Assembly: GCA_028564925.1 (NCBI GenBank)
Contig: CM053026.1
Span: 126,589,386-126,653,385, forward strand
From: Lithobates sylvaticus
Taxonomy: Eukaryota > Chordata > Amphibia > Anura > Ranidae
Reading direction: 5' to 3'
Length of the DNA: 64,000 nucleotides
Positions 35,132-46,890 of the stretch are shown here, one piece after another; the first letter of the stretch is position 1, and each line of letters starts with the position of its first letter. A program made the translations under genes and the position numbers. The notes beneath the pieces were generated by a model. That model searched no databases and had not been told where the DNA came from. It saw nothing but the letters and a program-made list of their open reading frames with translations.

Positions 35132-35440
35132 TCATATGTCCTAAGAGTCTTCTAAAAAGGGGAGGAGGGGTTTTCTCAGCTAAGCACGCCCTCCTGCTTG
35201 TATGCCTGAACTAAGGGCAAATGCATTCCAGGAAGTAAATACTACATGAATCATCTGCCCTTACTCAAGATGGCCACAGCTAGTAATGCTTTGTTTTCAA
35301 AGCGATTTCTCAGCAAAATAAAGCATAGGGACATGGATGGATGGATGGGGGAGTTTGCATTGAATATTAAAAATTAATTCAATAGCGTTTTTTGCTTTGT
35401 GGTGCACAGACGCAGTATAGTTCTGCTTTAGGTATACGTA
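35016..35440 (+). mobile_element. AGTGGAAC-type MITE (right-hand copy)
   Basis: Left end AAAGTGGAACTTTACTC; right end CAGTATAGTTCTGCTTTA (about 35433). Related to the TTAA-flanked AGTGG families here. The right end lacks a clear TTAA. Confidence 0.5.
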
Positions 35441-35447
35441 GGTTTTA

Positions 35448-35484
<37 letters not shown>

Positions 35485-35892
35485 ACACCACACACCAAGA
35501 AATATGTTGGTGGTCACTGCTGTACTTTTCCTACAAAAATGCTAGTTCTCTGCCTGCTGAGCGACTGACTTCATCGCTTTCATGATGGTTGTGGACAATA
35601 CTCTGATCCAATTTCCTGCATTCTCATTTCTGGTCACTCTCTCTGAGTACTGAAGCCAGAAACAGCCAAGTAACTAGCATTTTCCTGTACCTACTTCAAG
35701 ACACTGCAGCCTATTTTCAGCGATACAGTTCGCCATCTGCTGGCTGTGTATGGTAAATATGACGTTTTTACATTTCAGAACAAAAAGGAAATATTTAAAA
35801 AAAGGTAAGATTACTGAACAAAATAAAATGTTTAATACCATTTACCATTTCATAAAAAAATAAATACTTCAGTACGACTGATATAACATACA

Positions 35893-36000
35893 GTGGGGGG
35901 AAAAAGTATTTGATCCCCTGCCGATTTTGTACATTTGCCTACTGACAAATAATCAGGCTAATTTATTTTAACAGTGAGAGACAGAATAACACCCGGCCAA
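35893..36000 (+). mobile_element. Tc1/mariner 5' terminal fragment
   Basis: TA-CAGTGGGGGGAAAAAGTATTTG..., then GATCCCCTGCCGATTTTGTA, is the start of a widespread vertebrate Tc1-like element's terminal repeat. It runs on into 'ACAGTGAGAGACAGAATAAC' and stops at about 36000, so it is truncated. No coding sequence remains. Confidence 0.8.
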
Positions 36001-36285
36001 GAGGTCTAAAATTGCTAAACAAAAAAATATGTTTTCTTGCATTACAGTAAGCAAGAGGACATTGTCCCCAAAGTTTTCAGTGAAGCAGTGTCCCCATTGG
36101 GAGGGTTACCTACACTTCCTGTCCTAGTGACAACGCTAACATGTTGGGGTTTTCATCAATTTCTCTCCAGGAGACAAATGCTGGCTACACTGATGGTTAC
36201 ATATTAAACTGCAGGCATTCTGTGCAATACAGGTAAGTTTACTGCATGTTTAGGAGATCTACTGTTTATTCTTTACTATTATTTA
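36001..36285. other. dispersed-repeat fragment
   Basis: No gene. 36060-36130 (GTCCCCATTGGGAGG..CACTTCCTGTCC) resembles 39190-39300 and 47350-47450. Confidence 0.4.
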
Positions 36286-36293
36286 TAGTAGAC

Positions 36294-36446
36294 AAGAGAA
36301 GGCAACCTCAGCATGACTGCTGTTCTGGAACTACAAGCCCCATGAGGCATTGCAAGACTGACAACCATAGGCGTGACTCCCAGTGGCAGAGACCTGATGG
36401 GATTTGTAGTTTCACCACAGCTGAGGTGCCAAGGTTACTACCACTG
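36294..36446. mobile_element. hAT-type MITE, 153 bp, 8-bp duplication
   Basis: Flanked by TAGTAGAC (36286-36293 and 36447-36454). The inverted ends are diverged on the left (AAGAGAAGGCAACC) and intact on the right (GGTTACTACCACTG). The core ACAAGCCCCATGAGGCATTGC-type segment is shared with 2825-2981. Confidence 0.8.
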
Positions 36447-36802
36447 TAGTAGACTAGAAAGGGTACGTTTGGTAGTGATTGCCAACAGCTGATTGCTGAA
36501 AGTCAGAATGGGTTAAAATGTATAAATAAAATGTAGATAAAAAGTCAGGATACTCCATAATGCTGCAATCCCAGGACATCAAAAATGTTTCACTGTAAGA
36601 AAAAAAAGAGCCAACTGGCACAGACGTGACTTTCCTCAAATAAACATGAATGACATCAGGTCCACATCAATTCTATGCTCAGCTTGGCAAACAGGTTAGT
36701 AATATTATGCAATCAGTTAGCTTTTCTAAAAGGTAACCATACACAGCTCAGTTATTCTATGAGAGAAAAGCCAACTGACTCATGCTAAGAGCATACTAGG
36801 GT

Positions 36803-37107
36803 CATGGGGTAACACAATGGCTAAGTGGTTGGCACTTCTGCCTGGCAGCACTAGGGTTGTCGTTTTGAATCTCAACCACAGCACTACCTGCCTGGAGTTT
36901 GCATGTTCTCCTTGCGCCTGTATGGGTTTCCTCCCCACTCCAAAGACATGCTGGTAAGAAGTGAATTGGCCGTGTATGTATTAATGGGACTTTAGATTGT
37001 AAGCGCCTTAAGGGCAGGGACTAATTGAATGCTTATATATATATATATAATGTGTAAAGCCCTGTGTAAATTAACGGCGCTATACAAATACCTGTAATAA
37101 TAAAATA
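36803..37107 (+). mobile_element. tRNA-derived SINE
   Basis: Head with RNA polymerase III-like boxes: A box TGGCTAAGTGGTTGGC (about 36819) and B box GTTTTGAATCTC (about 36861). A conserved centre (GAGTTTGCATGTTCTCC ... GGGTTTCCTCCCCACTCCAA) is of the V-SINE/MIR type. The 3' tail GGCGCTATACAAATA..(TAA)n is like the L2-type LINE tail at 29396, suggesting that LINE as its mobilising partner. Confidence 0.8.
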
Positions 37108-37501
37108 TGAGCGTGGATGGGGAAATCTCCCCTGGCTGCTATTGTACTCTGACAGCCATAACATTCATGGCTGCCTGAATACCCAAATAGTGACTGCATC
37201 TGATCAAATATAATCAGTTCTCGGCTGATGATCTGATGATTTTTTACCTGGCTTAGTTGATTTCTAAATCTAACTTTGTCAAGCCAGGTAGTGCCAACAA
37301 GGCCACCCACGGCTGAGATTTCAGCCGATTCAATAGGAACTGCGCGAATGTCAATGGCCAGCCAAGGATATGGAGTAAAAACAATGGACTCTCCATAAAG
37401 CTCCGAACACATATCTGCAATCAAACAGACAATGCTAATCCCATTCCCCAATATACAAATAACCAGAGGAAGCATTTTCTAATATGGATTTTTAAAAGGA
37501 G
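37108..37501. other. no recognisable feature
   Basis: The minus-strand frame at 37475-37080 (131 aa) shows no domain I can name and is not annotated as a gene. Confidence 0.4.
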
Positions 37502-37526
37502 TTAAAGTGGTAGTAAACGCTCATAA

Positions 37527-38600
37527 TTAACCACCTCAATACAGGACACTTTCACCCCCTTCCTGCCCAGGCCAGTTTTCAGCGTTGTCACACTTTAAAA
37601 TGACAATTGCGCAGTCATGCAACACTGTACCCAAATAATTTTTTTTTAGCTTTTTTTTCACAGAAATATAGTTGTCTTTTGGTGGTATTTAATCACTCCT
37701 GGGGGGAAAAAAAAAAAGGCAGAAAAATAAAAAACGTTAGCGTTTTTTTTTTTTTTTACTGCCCAGGCCAGTTTCAGTGCGGTCGCACTTTGAATGACAC
37801 TTGCGCGGTCATGCAACACTGTACCCATATGACATTTTTTTATCATATTTTAGTTTTTGTTATAAAGTTTTGCAAATTTGTAATTTTTCTTCACTGATGG
37901 GCGCTGATGAGTCTGCACTGACAATCTGGGCGCTGATTATCAGTGTAAATGCTATACACACTGTGGCCTTTTAGATCGGCTCTCGTTTCCTCGCACGCTG
38001 TCTCTGTGTAAGGAAAGGAGAGCCGATAACTGGCAAGAATGTTTACATGTGACTGGGCACAGCTGATTACATGGTAAAAGGCCACTGTAAGGCTGCTTTC
38101 ACACTGGAGCGGTGGGGGCGCTGGCGGTAAAGCGGCGCTATATTTAGCACCGCTTTACCGGCGTTTTAGCGGCGCATTTCGGCCGCTAGCGGGGTGGTTT
38201 TACCCCCCGCGCCCGGCCGAAAAAGGGTCAATACCACCCGCTCCCCCATTGTTTTCAATGGGACCGGGCGATATAGGAGCGGTAAATATACCGCTCCTAT
38301 AGCGAGCCAAAGATGCGGCTTGCAGGACATTTTTGAGCGTCCTGCAAGCGCACCGCTTCAGTGTGAAAGCCCTCGGGGCTTTCACACTGAAGGAACAGCA
38401 ACAGCTGTTTCGGGTCGGTTTGCAGGCGCTATTCTTAGCGCAATAACGCCTGCAAACCGCCCCAGTGTGAAAGCAGCCTAATTGGCCCTCTATTCCGATC
38501 CATAATCCGCTGTCTCCAAGGGTCACAGCGATCACAGACACTTCCTGGTACGTGCCCCAGGGGGCGCGTGGAAAGCGCATTCTGGGGAGGATTATAAATC
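37527..38600 (+). mobile_element. TTAACC-family element, middle of three
   Basis: TTAACCACCTCAATACAGG at 37527. The signature GTCTTTTGGTGGTATTTAAT at about 37673 occurs with a second, imperfect copy of the opening text (GCCCAGGCCAGTTTCAGTGC) at about 37762. Right-hand blocks GTACGTGCCCCAGGGGGCG (about 38550) parallel 20420. The right terminus is not found; the end is approximate. Confidence 0.65.
38091..38478. mobile_element. TAA-flanked MITE (Harbinger-like), innermost
   Basis: Inverted ends GGCTGCTTTCACACTGG and CCAGTGTGAAAGCAGCC, exact complements apart from one base or so, flanked by TAA on both sides (38088-38090, 38479-38481). A 3-bp TWA duplication is typical of PIF/Harbinger. A GC-rich interior is built from small inverted repeats (AGCGGTAAA.. 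/ GGCTTTCACACTGAAGG). 388 bp, non-coding. Confidence 0.85.
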
Positions 38601-39045
38601 AGCAGCGCTACACCATTTCACGTTTTTAATCTTACAATAAAGCTTACTTGTAGAGGCAATGAATATCTTCGTTTTGGAGATATTCACATCAGTAATAGTC
38701 TATTACGTCACAGTGCATGCGCAGTGATGCTCTGCATGCACCTTGCCACAATGAAGACCCAACGTCATTGTGGCACAGCCATTCAAACAGACAGATTGAG
38801 AACCTGGAAGGAAGACCGGTAGGAAATGGCAGCAAAAGTGACAGCGTGCTGCTGGAGGGCTTAGTTTTAAAGGCGGCCATAATGTGCTACTATGTGGTGT
38901 ATATGGTATAACGCTGCAGGGGGTCCAATTTTATTTTTTTTAAAACATTAGACTTTACTATCACTTTAAATAAAATGAAACTCCAGGTTGAGTTTTTTTT
39001 TTTTTTTTTCTCTGTAATAAACTTTCTTGCTGTTTCATATTTTGA

Positions 39046-39448
39046 TTAAAGTAGGACTATATTTGTTTTGGATAGAGCAAGGGAGGGCCGATATAACCCC
39101 GATTAGATTTTCCCCATCTGTGTCCCTTTGCAGAGATTTTCCTTCACTACCTGTCACATAGCCAAACAGGAAGTGAGAGGAAATACCTGAAAATTAAGGG
39201 AATATTGTGGGGACCCCCAGGTCACCAGAACTAGTGTTCCCATTAGAAGATTCCCCTCCATTACTTTTCTGGGGGTAACCCAAAATGTGGTATTTTCTCT
39301 TCTTTCAATGGTAAACAGGACAAATAGAGAGGGTGACTCTCCTTAACGGGGGGGGGGGGGGGGGCACAGACAGCAATAAAAAAAAAAAAATCTATCCGAA
39401 ACTAAAAAAAAAAAAAAAAAAAAGGTTTTGCCTTTAGCTATACTTTAA
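39046..39448 (+). mobile_element. TTAA-flanked AGTAGGACTATA element
   Basis: TTAA-AGTAGGACTATATTTG (39046) and CTTTAGCTATACT-TTAA (39448). The interior holds ACTTCCTGT and CCCATTAGAAGATTCCCCTC pieces shared with 6150, 36090 and 47360. Poly-G (39349-39364) and poly-A runs (39377-39390, 39404-39423) are included. Confidence 0.7.
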
Positions 39449-40634
39449 CCACTTCCCGCCCAAGGACGTCATATGCAGCTACAGGCATCATTCAGATATC
39501 CTTGTTTTCAGCTGGCGATTCTGTGCACCATAAGAAAGATCATAGCGTTAGTTCCGCCGCTTGATCATTCTTACAGGCGACACCCCCCCCCCCCCCCACC
39601 GCCATCCGATGCTTCTCTGGGCTCTCCCGTGCCATCTGGAACCCGGAGAAAGAATTGTCCGCCATCGGATGACGACCATAGAGATTTCCGGTGACCAGAT
39701 GGTCACCAATCATCTCCATGACCGTCGAAGGCCCGGGCATGACATTATGACATCACGTCCGGGCCGTGGATGTAAACAAAGCCACGATCGCGGCTGGTAA
39801 GCATGAGATCGTGGATTTTTTTTCCAACCTCATGCTTTCCAGCCTGGAGGAAAGATGTGGGGTTATTGACCCTGCATTTCCCCATAAAGAGGACCTGTCA
39901 TAAACGATTCCTATTACAAAGGATGTTTACATTCCTTGTAATAGAAATAAAAGTGATCAAAAAAATTAATAAATAAAATGTCCTTCTGTTAAGAAAAAAA
40001 TAAATAAAAATTTAAAAGAAAGTGTAAAAAACAAAATATGATTTAAAAACGCCCCTGTCCCCGTCAGCTCGCTCTCAGAAGCGAACGCACACTCAAGTCC
40101 CACCCACATATGTAAACGCTGTTCAAACCACACATGTGGGGTATCGCCGCTTGCATTAGAGCGCGAGCAACAATTCTAGCACTAGACCTCCTCTGTAACT
40201 CTAAACATGTAACCTGTAAAAAAAAAAAAAAATTAAAGCGACGCCTATGGAGATTTTTAAGTACAGAAATTTGGCGTCATGCCATGAGTGTGCACAATTA
40301 TAAAGCGTGACATGTTGGGTATCTATTTACTCGGTGTAACCTCATCTTTCACATTATATTAAAAAAAAAAAATTGGGCTAAATATACTGTTTTGTTATTT
40401 TTTAAAATCATGAACGTTTTATTTCCCCCCACAAAAAAAAAAAAAACATGTTTGAAAAATTGTTGCGCAAATACAGTGCGAGATAAAAAAAGTTGCAATG
40501 ACCGCCATTTTATTCCCTAGGGTGTCTGCTAAAAAAAAAACAAAAAAAACAAACATACATACATATTATTATTATTATTCAGGATTTATATAGTGCCAAC
40601 AGTTTGCGCAGCGCTTAACAAAATAAGGGCAGAC

Positions 40635-40676
<42 letters not shown>

Positions 40677-40771
40677 TAAATATAAATGTTTGGGGGTTCT
40701 GAGTAATTTTCTAGCAAAAACTTTTACATGTAGGAGGAGTGCCAGAATAGGCCCGGTATGGAAGTGGTTAA
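39445..40771 (+). mobile_element. TTAACCACTT-family element, both ends present
   Basis: TTAACCACTTCCCGCCCAAG (39445) and GGTATGGAAGTGGTTAA (40771). Its left TTAA is the same four bases as the right TTAA of the preceding element. Near the right end (40562-40680) it contains an L2-type LINE tail and a (TA)n/(AAAT)n run. Non-coding, 1.3 kb. Confidence 0.85.
40562..40640 (-). mobile_element. L2-type LINE tail fragment
   Basis: ATTATTATTATTATTCAGGA followed by TTTATATAGTGCCAACAGTT and TGCGCAGCGCTTA is the reversed 3' tail also seen at 29396. Only about 80 bp are present. Confidence 0.75.
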
Positions 40772-42102
40772 TGACTAATAAGCAGTATAGGAAGAATGGA
40801 AATCTAGTCTGTGGCCGATGTACCAATCTTCACTAGGCTTGCACTCTTGCGCAGATAATGATTATAGGAAACTTAGACTCCTGAATTCCTGATCTGCAGA
40901 TTTCTTCTGGGTCACCAACTGCAAAAGTATGGAAGCCAATGGATCAGCATGGGAGGAAGGTTAGAAGCACAGGATACAAATGATGAGCCATCAGCACAAC
41001 GTAAACTCTATAAATTCGTAATTGTGTTCAAAATTGCATAAGAACATTTTCCTAGTCCTTGTTCTCCCACCACGTAGAAAAACCTGATGGTCATCACACC
41101 TGACAGCCTACCCTGTCATAGCCAAGACCTTCCATTGACTGTGAAAGACGCTCACTACATCACGAAAATTAGAAGACCCTGAATAACAGCGCTGAACATT
41201 TTCTCAGCGAGTCTTCCCAATGTACATTTAACCAGAATGCCCTTTCCCTTCTCACTTTCAACACTTGTACTTCAAATCTTATCGTGGTGCAAGGAAGACA
41301 GATGCTCGGTTTTGGCAATTCAGCAGAAAACACTATCTACAGTTCATCAAAGGCAAGTGCTATGCCAGGGCTGGAAAGATGGCAATCTCTGAATGGTACA
41401 TCGCAGTGCAACTGAAATAAGAATGAGTCCTTTAAAAGGAATTTGGCTTTATTACTTTACTGCACGTCAGGAGACAAATAAGGAAAGAACATTTATGACC
41501 CACTGACAATTCATAAAGGTTTTGGGAAATAAACAGACCTCAGAATTAGCCTTTGTAAGGCTGACCATAGACTTCAATGGGTGGTTGGACAAGTGTGTAC
41601 AGTCTGAACGAACCCAGAAATCGCGGGACAAAGCTGGGTCATCGGAGCCAGTACTAAACAGAAGCAGTGCAAGGCGCAGTACGTCTTCCCTTTTTTTTTT
41701 ATGGTGGGACAAGTTTTCTAAATTGTCCAATAAATTACCCCTCCTAATGTCATCATATATCGACTGTCCCCTAATTCAGTTCATAACAGCAGCAAACACA
41801 CTTGGCTTGGCCTCATCACTGCTCCCAATGGCAAATCAGCCAAAGGCAGGCCCCCCAGACCCTTTACCCATTAGTGATAGGTACCCATCCTTCAAGATGA
41901 AAGGATTCTTTGCAAAATGGCACAAGCACCATAAAGAATAAAGTTCACCTTGGCCAGATTTTCTTTGAGCAGCTTTCTTAAGAAGCCTTTACCGCAACCT
42001 TCAGCTTTATTTTTAAAATGTTAAAGTGTCAGTAGATCCAAAATGCAATTTTTCAACAGAGGCTCCGAAATACATTTGTCAGATTAAAGTGGTCGTACTG
42101 CA

Positions 42103-42147
<45 letters not shown>

Positions 42148-42340
42148 CTCTGTGCAGCAGTGCTCCTAGCCACCCCCCCCCCCACCTTAAAAAAAAAAAT
42201 GTACCTGAGCCCCATCTTGATCCAGCAATGTGCACGCTCTCCTGAGTCTCTCCTTCCTCATTGAATGGGACAGCAGCAGTAGCCACTGGCTCCCGCTAAT
42301 GTCAATGACAGCCAGTGTGCCAAGAAAAAAAAAGGCTCAT

Positions 42341-42371
<31 letters not shown>

Positions 42372-42511
42372 CACATTCCCCGCTGCTCATTTTTCAATGA
42401 AATGGTAAATTGCTCCTAAACTCCTTGTTTAGGAGCATTAAGCGATTTTTTTCTGAAAGCTCCTTTCAAAAACACGATCCAGAAGGTGTTTTTTTTTTTT
42501 TCTTCCTTTAG
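40772..42511. other. unclassified non-coding DNA
   Basis: No gene recognised, including the 139-aa frame at 41522-41941, which has no familiar motif. Poly-A runs lie at about 42109-42143 and 42345-42371. Confidence 0.4.
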
Positions 42512-43044
42512 CCTGGGTTCACACCAGTGCGGTGCGAATTTAATGTCCGGCGTGACTGCGCACTAAAACGTCAGTTGTTCAGCGGTTTAGGTGCGAATCA
42601 GCTGCGAATTCAGTTTTAGGTGCGATTTCATTAGTAAGCCCTGTCAATCCGACTTCTAGGCAACTTGTACCCAATGGAAGTCGCCGCCAAGTCGGATCTC
42701 CATCTAAATTGACGCGACAGTGTCGCCTTGAGGGGGAACTCCACGCCAAATAAAAAAAAAAAAAAAAAACCAGCATGGGTTCCCCCTCCAGGAGCATACC
42801 AGGCCCTTAGGTCTGGTATGGATTTTAAGGGTAACCCCCCTACGCCGAAAAAACGGCGCGGGGGTCCCCCCAAAATCCATACCAGACCCTTATCCGAGCA
42901 CGCAGCCTGGCAGGTCAGGAAAGGGGGTGGGGACGAGGGAGCACCCCCCACCCCTCCTGAACCGTACCAGGCCGCATGCCCTCAACATGGGGGGTGGGTG
43001 CTTTGGGGAAGGGGGCGCCCTGAAAGAGCCACTGCTGTCCCTCC
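42512..43044. repeat. MITE ends and a small inverted repeat
   Basis: GCCTGGGTTCACACCAGTGC at about 42511 is a single MITE end. From about 42727 (GGGGGAACTCCACGCC) another repeat begins. It contains AGGTCTGGTATGGATTTTA (about 42811) and its inverted copy AAAATCCATACCAGACC (about 42873). Frames over 100 aa in this GC-rich stretch are not credible genes. Confidence 0.5.
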
Positions 43045-43195
43045 AGTGTGAAAGCCCCGAGGGCTTTCACACTGGAGTGGTGCGCTGGCAGGAATCTAAA
43101 AAAAGTCGTGCTAGCAGCATCTTTGGAGCGGTGAAGGAGCGGTGTATTTACCACCGACACACCCACCGCCCCAGTGTGAAAGTGGCCTTAGTGTA
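43045..43195. mobile_element. Harbinger-like MITE, internally deleted
   Basis: GGCTTTCACACTGGAGTGGTG and CCCCAGTGTGAAAGTGGCC followed by TTA match the 38091 family. Only about 150 bp remain. Confidence 0.6.
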
Positions 43196-43690
43196 TATGA
43201 ATCCATCTTTCTTTACTTCTTAGAACTCTGGGTCTGCCTCCTGGAACATGCGACAGGAACTTTCCAGAATGCAGCTGTGAGGCCAGGGTTACATCACCAG
43301 TGCCTCACTCAACCAGGAAGTGGAAAAAATGTAATTTTAAAGCAAAACTAAACCCACTGATTCAATGGTTTCAAAAACAGTTATCAATTCCTGCATTCTA
43401 GGAATGTAACGGTCACAAAGTATGCCTGTTTTCTCAACCAAACTGTGAAACTATCAAACGGCTAGTGTCATAACCGATCACAAGTACAGCATCATGGTAG
43501 TTGCAGAGCAAACAAAAGCGAAGATGGCAGCTTCCTTGGAGAGGAGGGTTTAGTTGTGCTTTAAGTAAAAGCAAAAAAAGTGTTGAATGAATATAAGAGG
43601 ATTTCATATCAGCATGAAGAGCTGTATGTTGTTGTGAATCTCAATGAAAGAGGGGAAAGGTCAGCGTTAAAGAGCAATGGTTACCAAGAT
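43196..43690. other. no recognisable feature
   Basis: Nothing named. A few bases (AAAACTAAACCCACTGATTC) resemble TTAA-element ends. Confidence 0.35.
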
Positions 43691-43693
43691 TAA

Positions 43694-43930
43694 GGCCCTT
43701 TTCACACTTCTGCGACTTCAAAGTTGTGCGATTTTACTGCGATTTTGCCATGATTTCTAGGAATGCCTGTGTAAGTGGCATCAAAACCGGACCAAAGTAG
43801 TGCAGGGACTACTTTGAAGTCGGAACGACTTGAAGTCATACTAATATGAATGGCTGTCATTGGAAATCATGGGTCATGCTACTTTGCAGTCCCAAATCGT
43901 GGGACAAGTCATACAAGTGTGAAAGGGGCC
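43694..43930. mobile_element. TAA-flanked MITE, 237 bp
   Basis: Ends GGCCCTTTTCACACTT and AAGTGTGAAAGGGGCC, with TAA on each side (43691-43693, 43931-43933). The interior has complementary GACTTCAAAGT / ACTTTGAAGTCG pieces. Harbinger-like by its 3-bp duplication. Confidence 0.85.
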
Positions 43931-43933
43931 TAA

Positions 43934-44720
43934 AGCTTTTAGTGAAATAGTATCCCAGGGACGGGGGGGGGGGCCCCCCATGTGCTGGCGGCTGCAGTGT
44001 TCACTTGAAATCTTCAGTCTTCTACTCCCAGGTACCCCACAGCTGCGATCTCCTGGTACTGCGGGGGGTTTAGACAAGTGGCTGCAGCAGTGGCAGGTAC
44101 TTGCCAAATGCCCAACCTTTCTTCTACCCCCCGTGCTCCATTCATAGAAGCTGCACCATCAGTTCCCACAATGGAAAGCACCCTATGAATGGACGATGGG
44201 CAGAAGAATAAAAAGTCTGCCTCTTCCAGTGACAGATTGCTTTTTATTGTGGAAACTGAATGCAGCACAGGGGTGGAAAGGATGGGCATAGTCGGCACCT
44301 AATGAGTCATATTAACTCCCGTAGGACAGGATGATCACCACTACGAGGCATGCAGAGAACTTCAGATTTCAACCTAACACAACAGCCTCCAGCACACGGG
44401 ACACTCTTTCTTTCAAGTACTGTCCCTGGTGGTGTTAAAAGCAAAAATCACAAATCTTTGACTTTAAAATTGAGGATAATACGTGTATAATAATCTTTAA
44501 TATTTTTTTTTCCCCCTTCGCTGAAGTCCCGTCACCGCATATTCTCCAATCTGCTCTGTATGGTGCAGGGGCAAAAGACACGTCACTCAGAAGTGACATC
44601 AGCAACCTGTCACAAGTATCTTAGCTCCTCCTACAGATCTGACTATGTAAAAGAAAAAAGAAGGATTACGTGACCCGACTATAAAATGCATAGTTCACCT
44701 TTACCAAAAAACGACCTATG
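43934..44720. other. no recognisable feature
   Basis: No gene. A poly-G run lies near 43963-43972. Confidence 0.4.
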
Positions 44721-44879
44721 CAGATAAGGGGCGTCTGCAGCTTTGACCAATGTTGAAGAAGTTGTTGTCATGTCCCATCCTCAAGATCAGAAGATGTTCT
44801 TAGACATTTTGAAAAATAAAGGGATTGGTAGCGCTGTGTTAGTAGCGAATGAATCTCCTTCTATGCTGAGGAGTTACGA

Positions 44880-45238
44880 TCATTATGTATTAAAGCTCTC
44901 TCTAAGGGTGTGATAGACCAGAAAACATTTGAATATCTTAATCCTAAACATATACGTGTATTGCCACCTTTTACGCACTCCCTAAAGTGCATAAGGACCT
45001 CTCCCATCCCCCGGGACGACCGATTATCTCGGGTAATGAGTCCCTTACTGAAAAAGCTAGTCGATATGTAGATTCGGTATTGATGCCACATGTGATCTGC
45101 CTTCCATCCTATATTAGAGACACTTCTGATCTCCTGCGACATTTGGAGGGGACCCATGCTCCCCCGGGTGCTCTGCTCGTAGCAGTGGATATAGAGGCTT
45201 TGTACTCTAGTATTGCACACGAGCGGGGCATACCATGA
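44880..45238 (+). pseudogene. Penelope-like retroelement reverse transcriptase fragment
   Basis: Translated pieces ALSKGVIDQKTFEYLNPKH (about 44895-44955) and MHKDLSHPPGRPIISGNESL then LVAVDIEALYSSIAHERGIP (44987-45236) match the start of a Penelope-like reverse transcriptase: the 'PK.HK....PGRPI.SG' block and motif A (…VAVDIEALYSSI, with the catalytic Asp). The rest of the enzyme (including the motif with the Asp pair) and the endonuclease are missing. The fragment is broken and not functional. It ends next to a TTAA MITE. Confidence 0.85.
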
Positions 45239-45279
45239 GAGTCCACAGTTGCCTCAGATCCTCTGCCATCCATTTTTTC

Positions 45280-45730
45280 TTAAAGCGGAGCTTGTCTTTT
45301 TTTTTTTTAAAAGCAACCGTGCAATGTGACTCATGGTCCCCTCTCTATTCTGTAAGCTTCCATCTTCAGTGTGGGCATCTGAAGCCCAGTCGGACCTTCT
45401 TCCGGGATACAGTGCAGCTGGCTACCCAGCATGCACCTCCTGGTCTCATGCCTGTGCAGTGTGAAAAAAATAAATATAAAAGAAGAGGCACACTTGGCGT
45501 GGTGCGGAGGATGCACGTTGACTGATGGGATTGATGACACATATCCCAGGAGCCAACATGCGGGAGGATATTGACGTACTCAGCTGCAGCAAGGTAATAC
45601 AGAAGTGCAGCATTTCAGGAAGCCTAAAGCTTTTGAAACATTGAAAAAAGAAAAAAATACCAAACATTGATAAGCAATGTCTGGGGCCAAAGTGAAAAAA
45701 AAAAAAAATAGGGTGGAGCTCCACTCCAAC
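45280..45730 (+). mobile_element. AGCGGAG MITE, diverged
   Basis: TTAA-AGCGGAGCTTGTC (45280) at the left; GGTGGAGCTCCACTCC (about 45712-45727) at the right, without an obvious second TTAA. Confidence 0.6.
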
Positions 45731-46019
45731 TATCACAGGAATGAGCACTTTCTCGTATTTAAACCCCTTACATGCGCTCTCGAACTCATGATGCAGTATC
45801 TCTGACCTCGGCATCTGAGAGCTTGCACCTGACATGGTAAAGGCAAGCAATAACACTAAGGTTCTCTTAGTAACATCCTACAAGTTATCCAGTTAGGCTT
45901 CATGAGGTACATAAATGGCCTACACCTATATAGCAAGGGCATTATTCCACTTTGGTCAAAAGCTGCACAGTATGTTTTTCTCTATAAACACCAGTTATCT
46001 GCATAGGCAGATTTTGGGC
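45731..46019. other. no recognisable feature
   Basis: Nothing recognised. Confidence 0.35.
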
Positions 46020-46540
46020 AAAGGTAAACTAACCCTTTTAAAAAAAGAAAAAAAAAAAAACGTATTTTTTTCACAATTTTTAGCAGTATATGGATAAATA
46101 GTTTTGTGTCACTATACACAGCTACAACTTCTAGGGGTGCACAGGGTTTAAAATACACCCCAAAATACATTCTGTTGCTTCTCCTGAGTACGGGGATACC
46201 ACATGTGTGGGACTTTTTGGGAGCCTAGCTGCGTACGGAACCCCAAAAACCAAGCACCGCCTTCAGGCTTTCTAAGGGAGTAATTTTTTTATTTCACTTC
46301 TCACTGCCAATCACAGTTTCGGAGGCCATGGAATGCCCAGATGGCATAAAACCCCCCAAAATGACCCCATTTTTGGAAAGTAGACACCCCAAGCTATTTG
46401 CTGAGAGGTATTGTGAGTATTTTGCAGATGTCGCTTTTTGTCACAAAGTTTTGAAAATTGAAAAAAAAAAAATTTTTTTTTCTTTACTTTCTTCATTTTC
46501 AAAAACAAATGAAAAAATACAGAAATCTGTTGGGGTTTAA
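46020..46540. repeat. unclassified dispersed repeat
   Basis: Text such as CCACATGTGTGGGACTTTTT and TGGAAAGTAGACACCCCAAG is familiar from repeated DNA of frogs and fishes. I see no termini, no coding and no superfamily. Confidence 0.4.
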
Positions 46541-46890
46541 AGGGGATTCTACTAGTTTAAACAAGCGACTAGCAGGCCTCAGTGCTATCCATCACAAATG
46601 AAATACAGAAATCTGTTCAGTGTCAGGTCAGGGTCTGTTGTGATGTGAAGACTGGCCAATGACATCACTAGCGATGACCTCACAAGATGTTGCTACAACA
46701 AACATGGCGAACGTCAACCGTGACGATAAGGGATAGTAGTACATTCCATCCGCCCATCATCTTTTACAAAATAAATATACAGAGGTCAGGGGACACCGCT
46801 CCTCAACTCAGACCCGTACAAAAATATCACCAAAAACAAAAAAACATTCCCAAAGCACATGGGGGAGGGGGAAACTTAGGAGTTATGCCA

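Larger units (their letters stand above)
37502..38969 (+). mobile_element. TTAA-flanked AGTGGTAGTAAAC element, outer of three
   Basis: TTAA-AGTGGTAGTAAACGC (37502) and TTTACTATCACT-TTAA (38969) are the termini. A TTAACC element is inserted 21 bp inside the left end, and a TAA-flanked MITE inside that. Confidence 0.75.

Noticed and set aside
36803-36880. tRNA gene
   Set aside because: A/B-box-like motifs are present, but the cloverleaf is degenerate and the sequence continues into a SINE body.
37080-37475. 131-aa minus-strand frame
   Set aside because: No recognisable domain, no splice context, adjacent to a SINE tail; open by chance.
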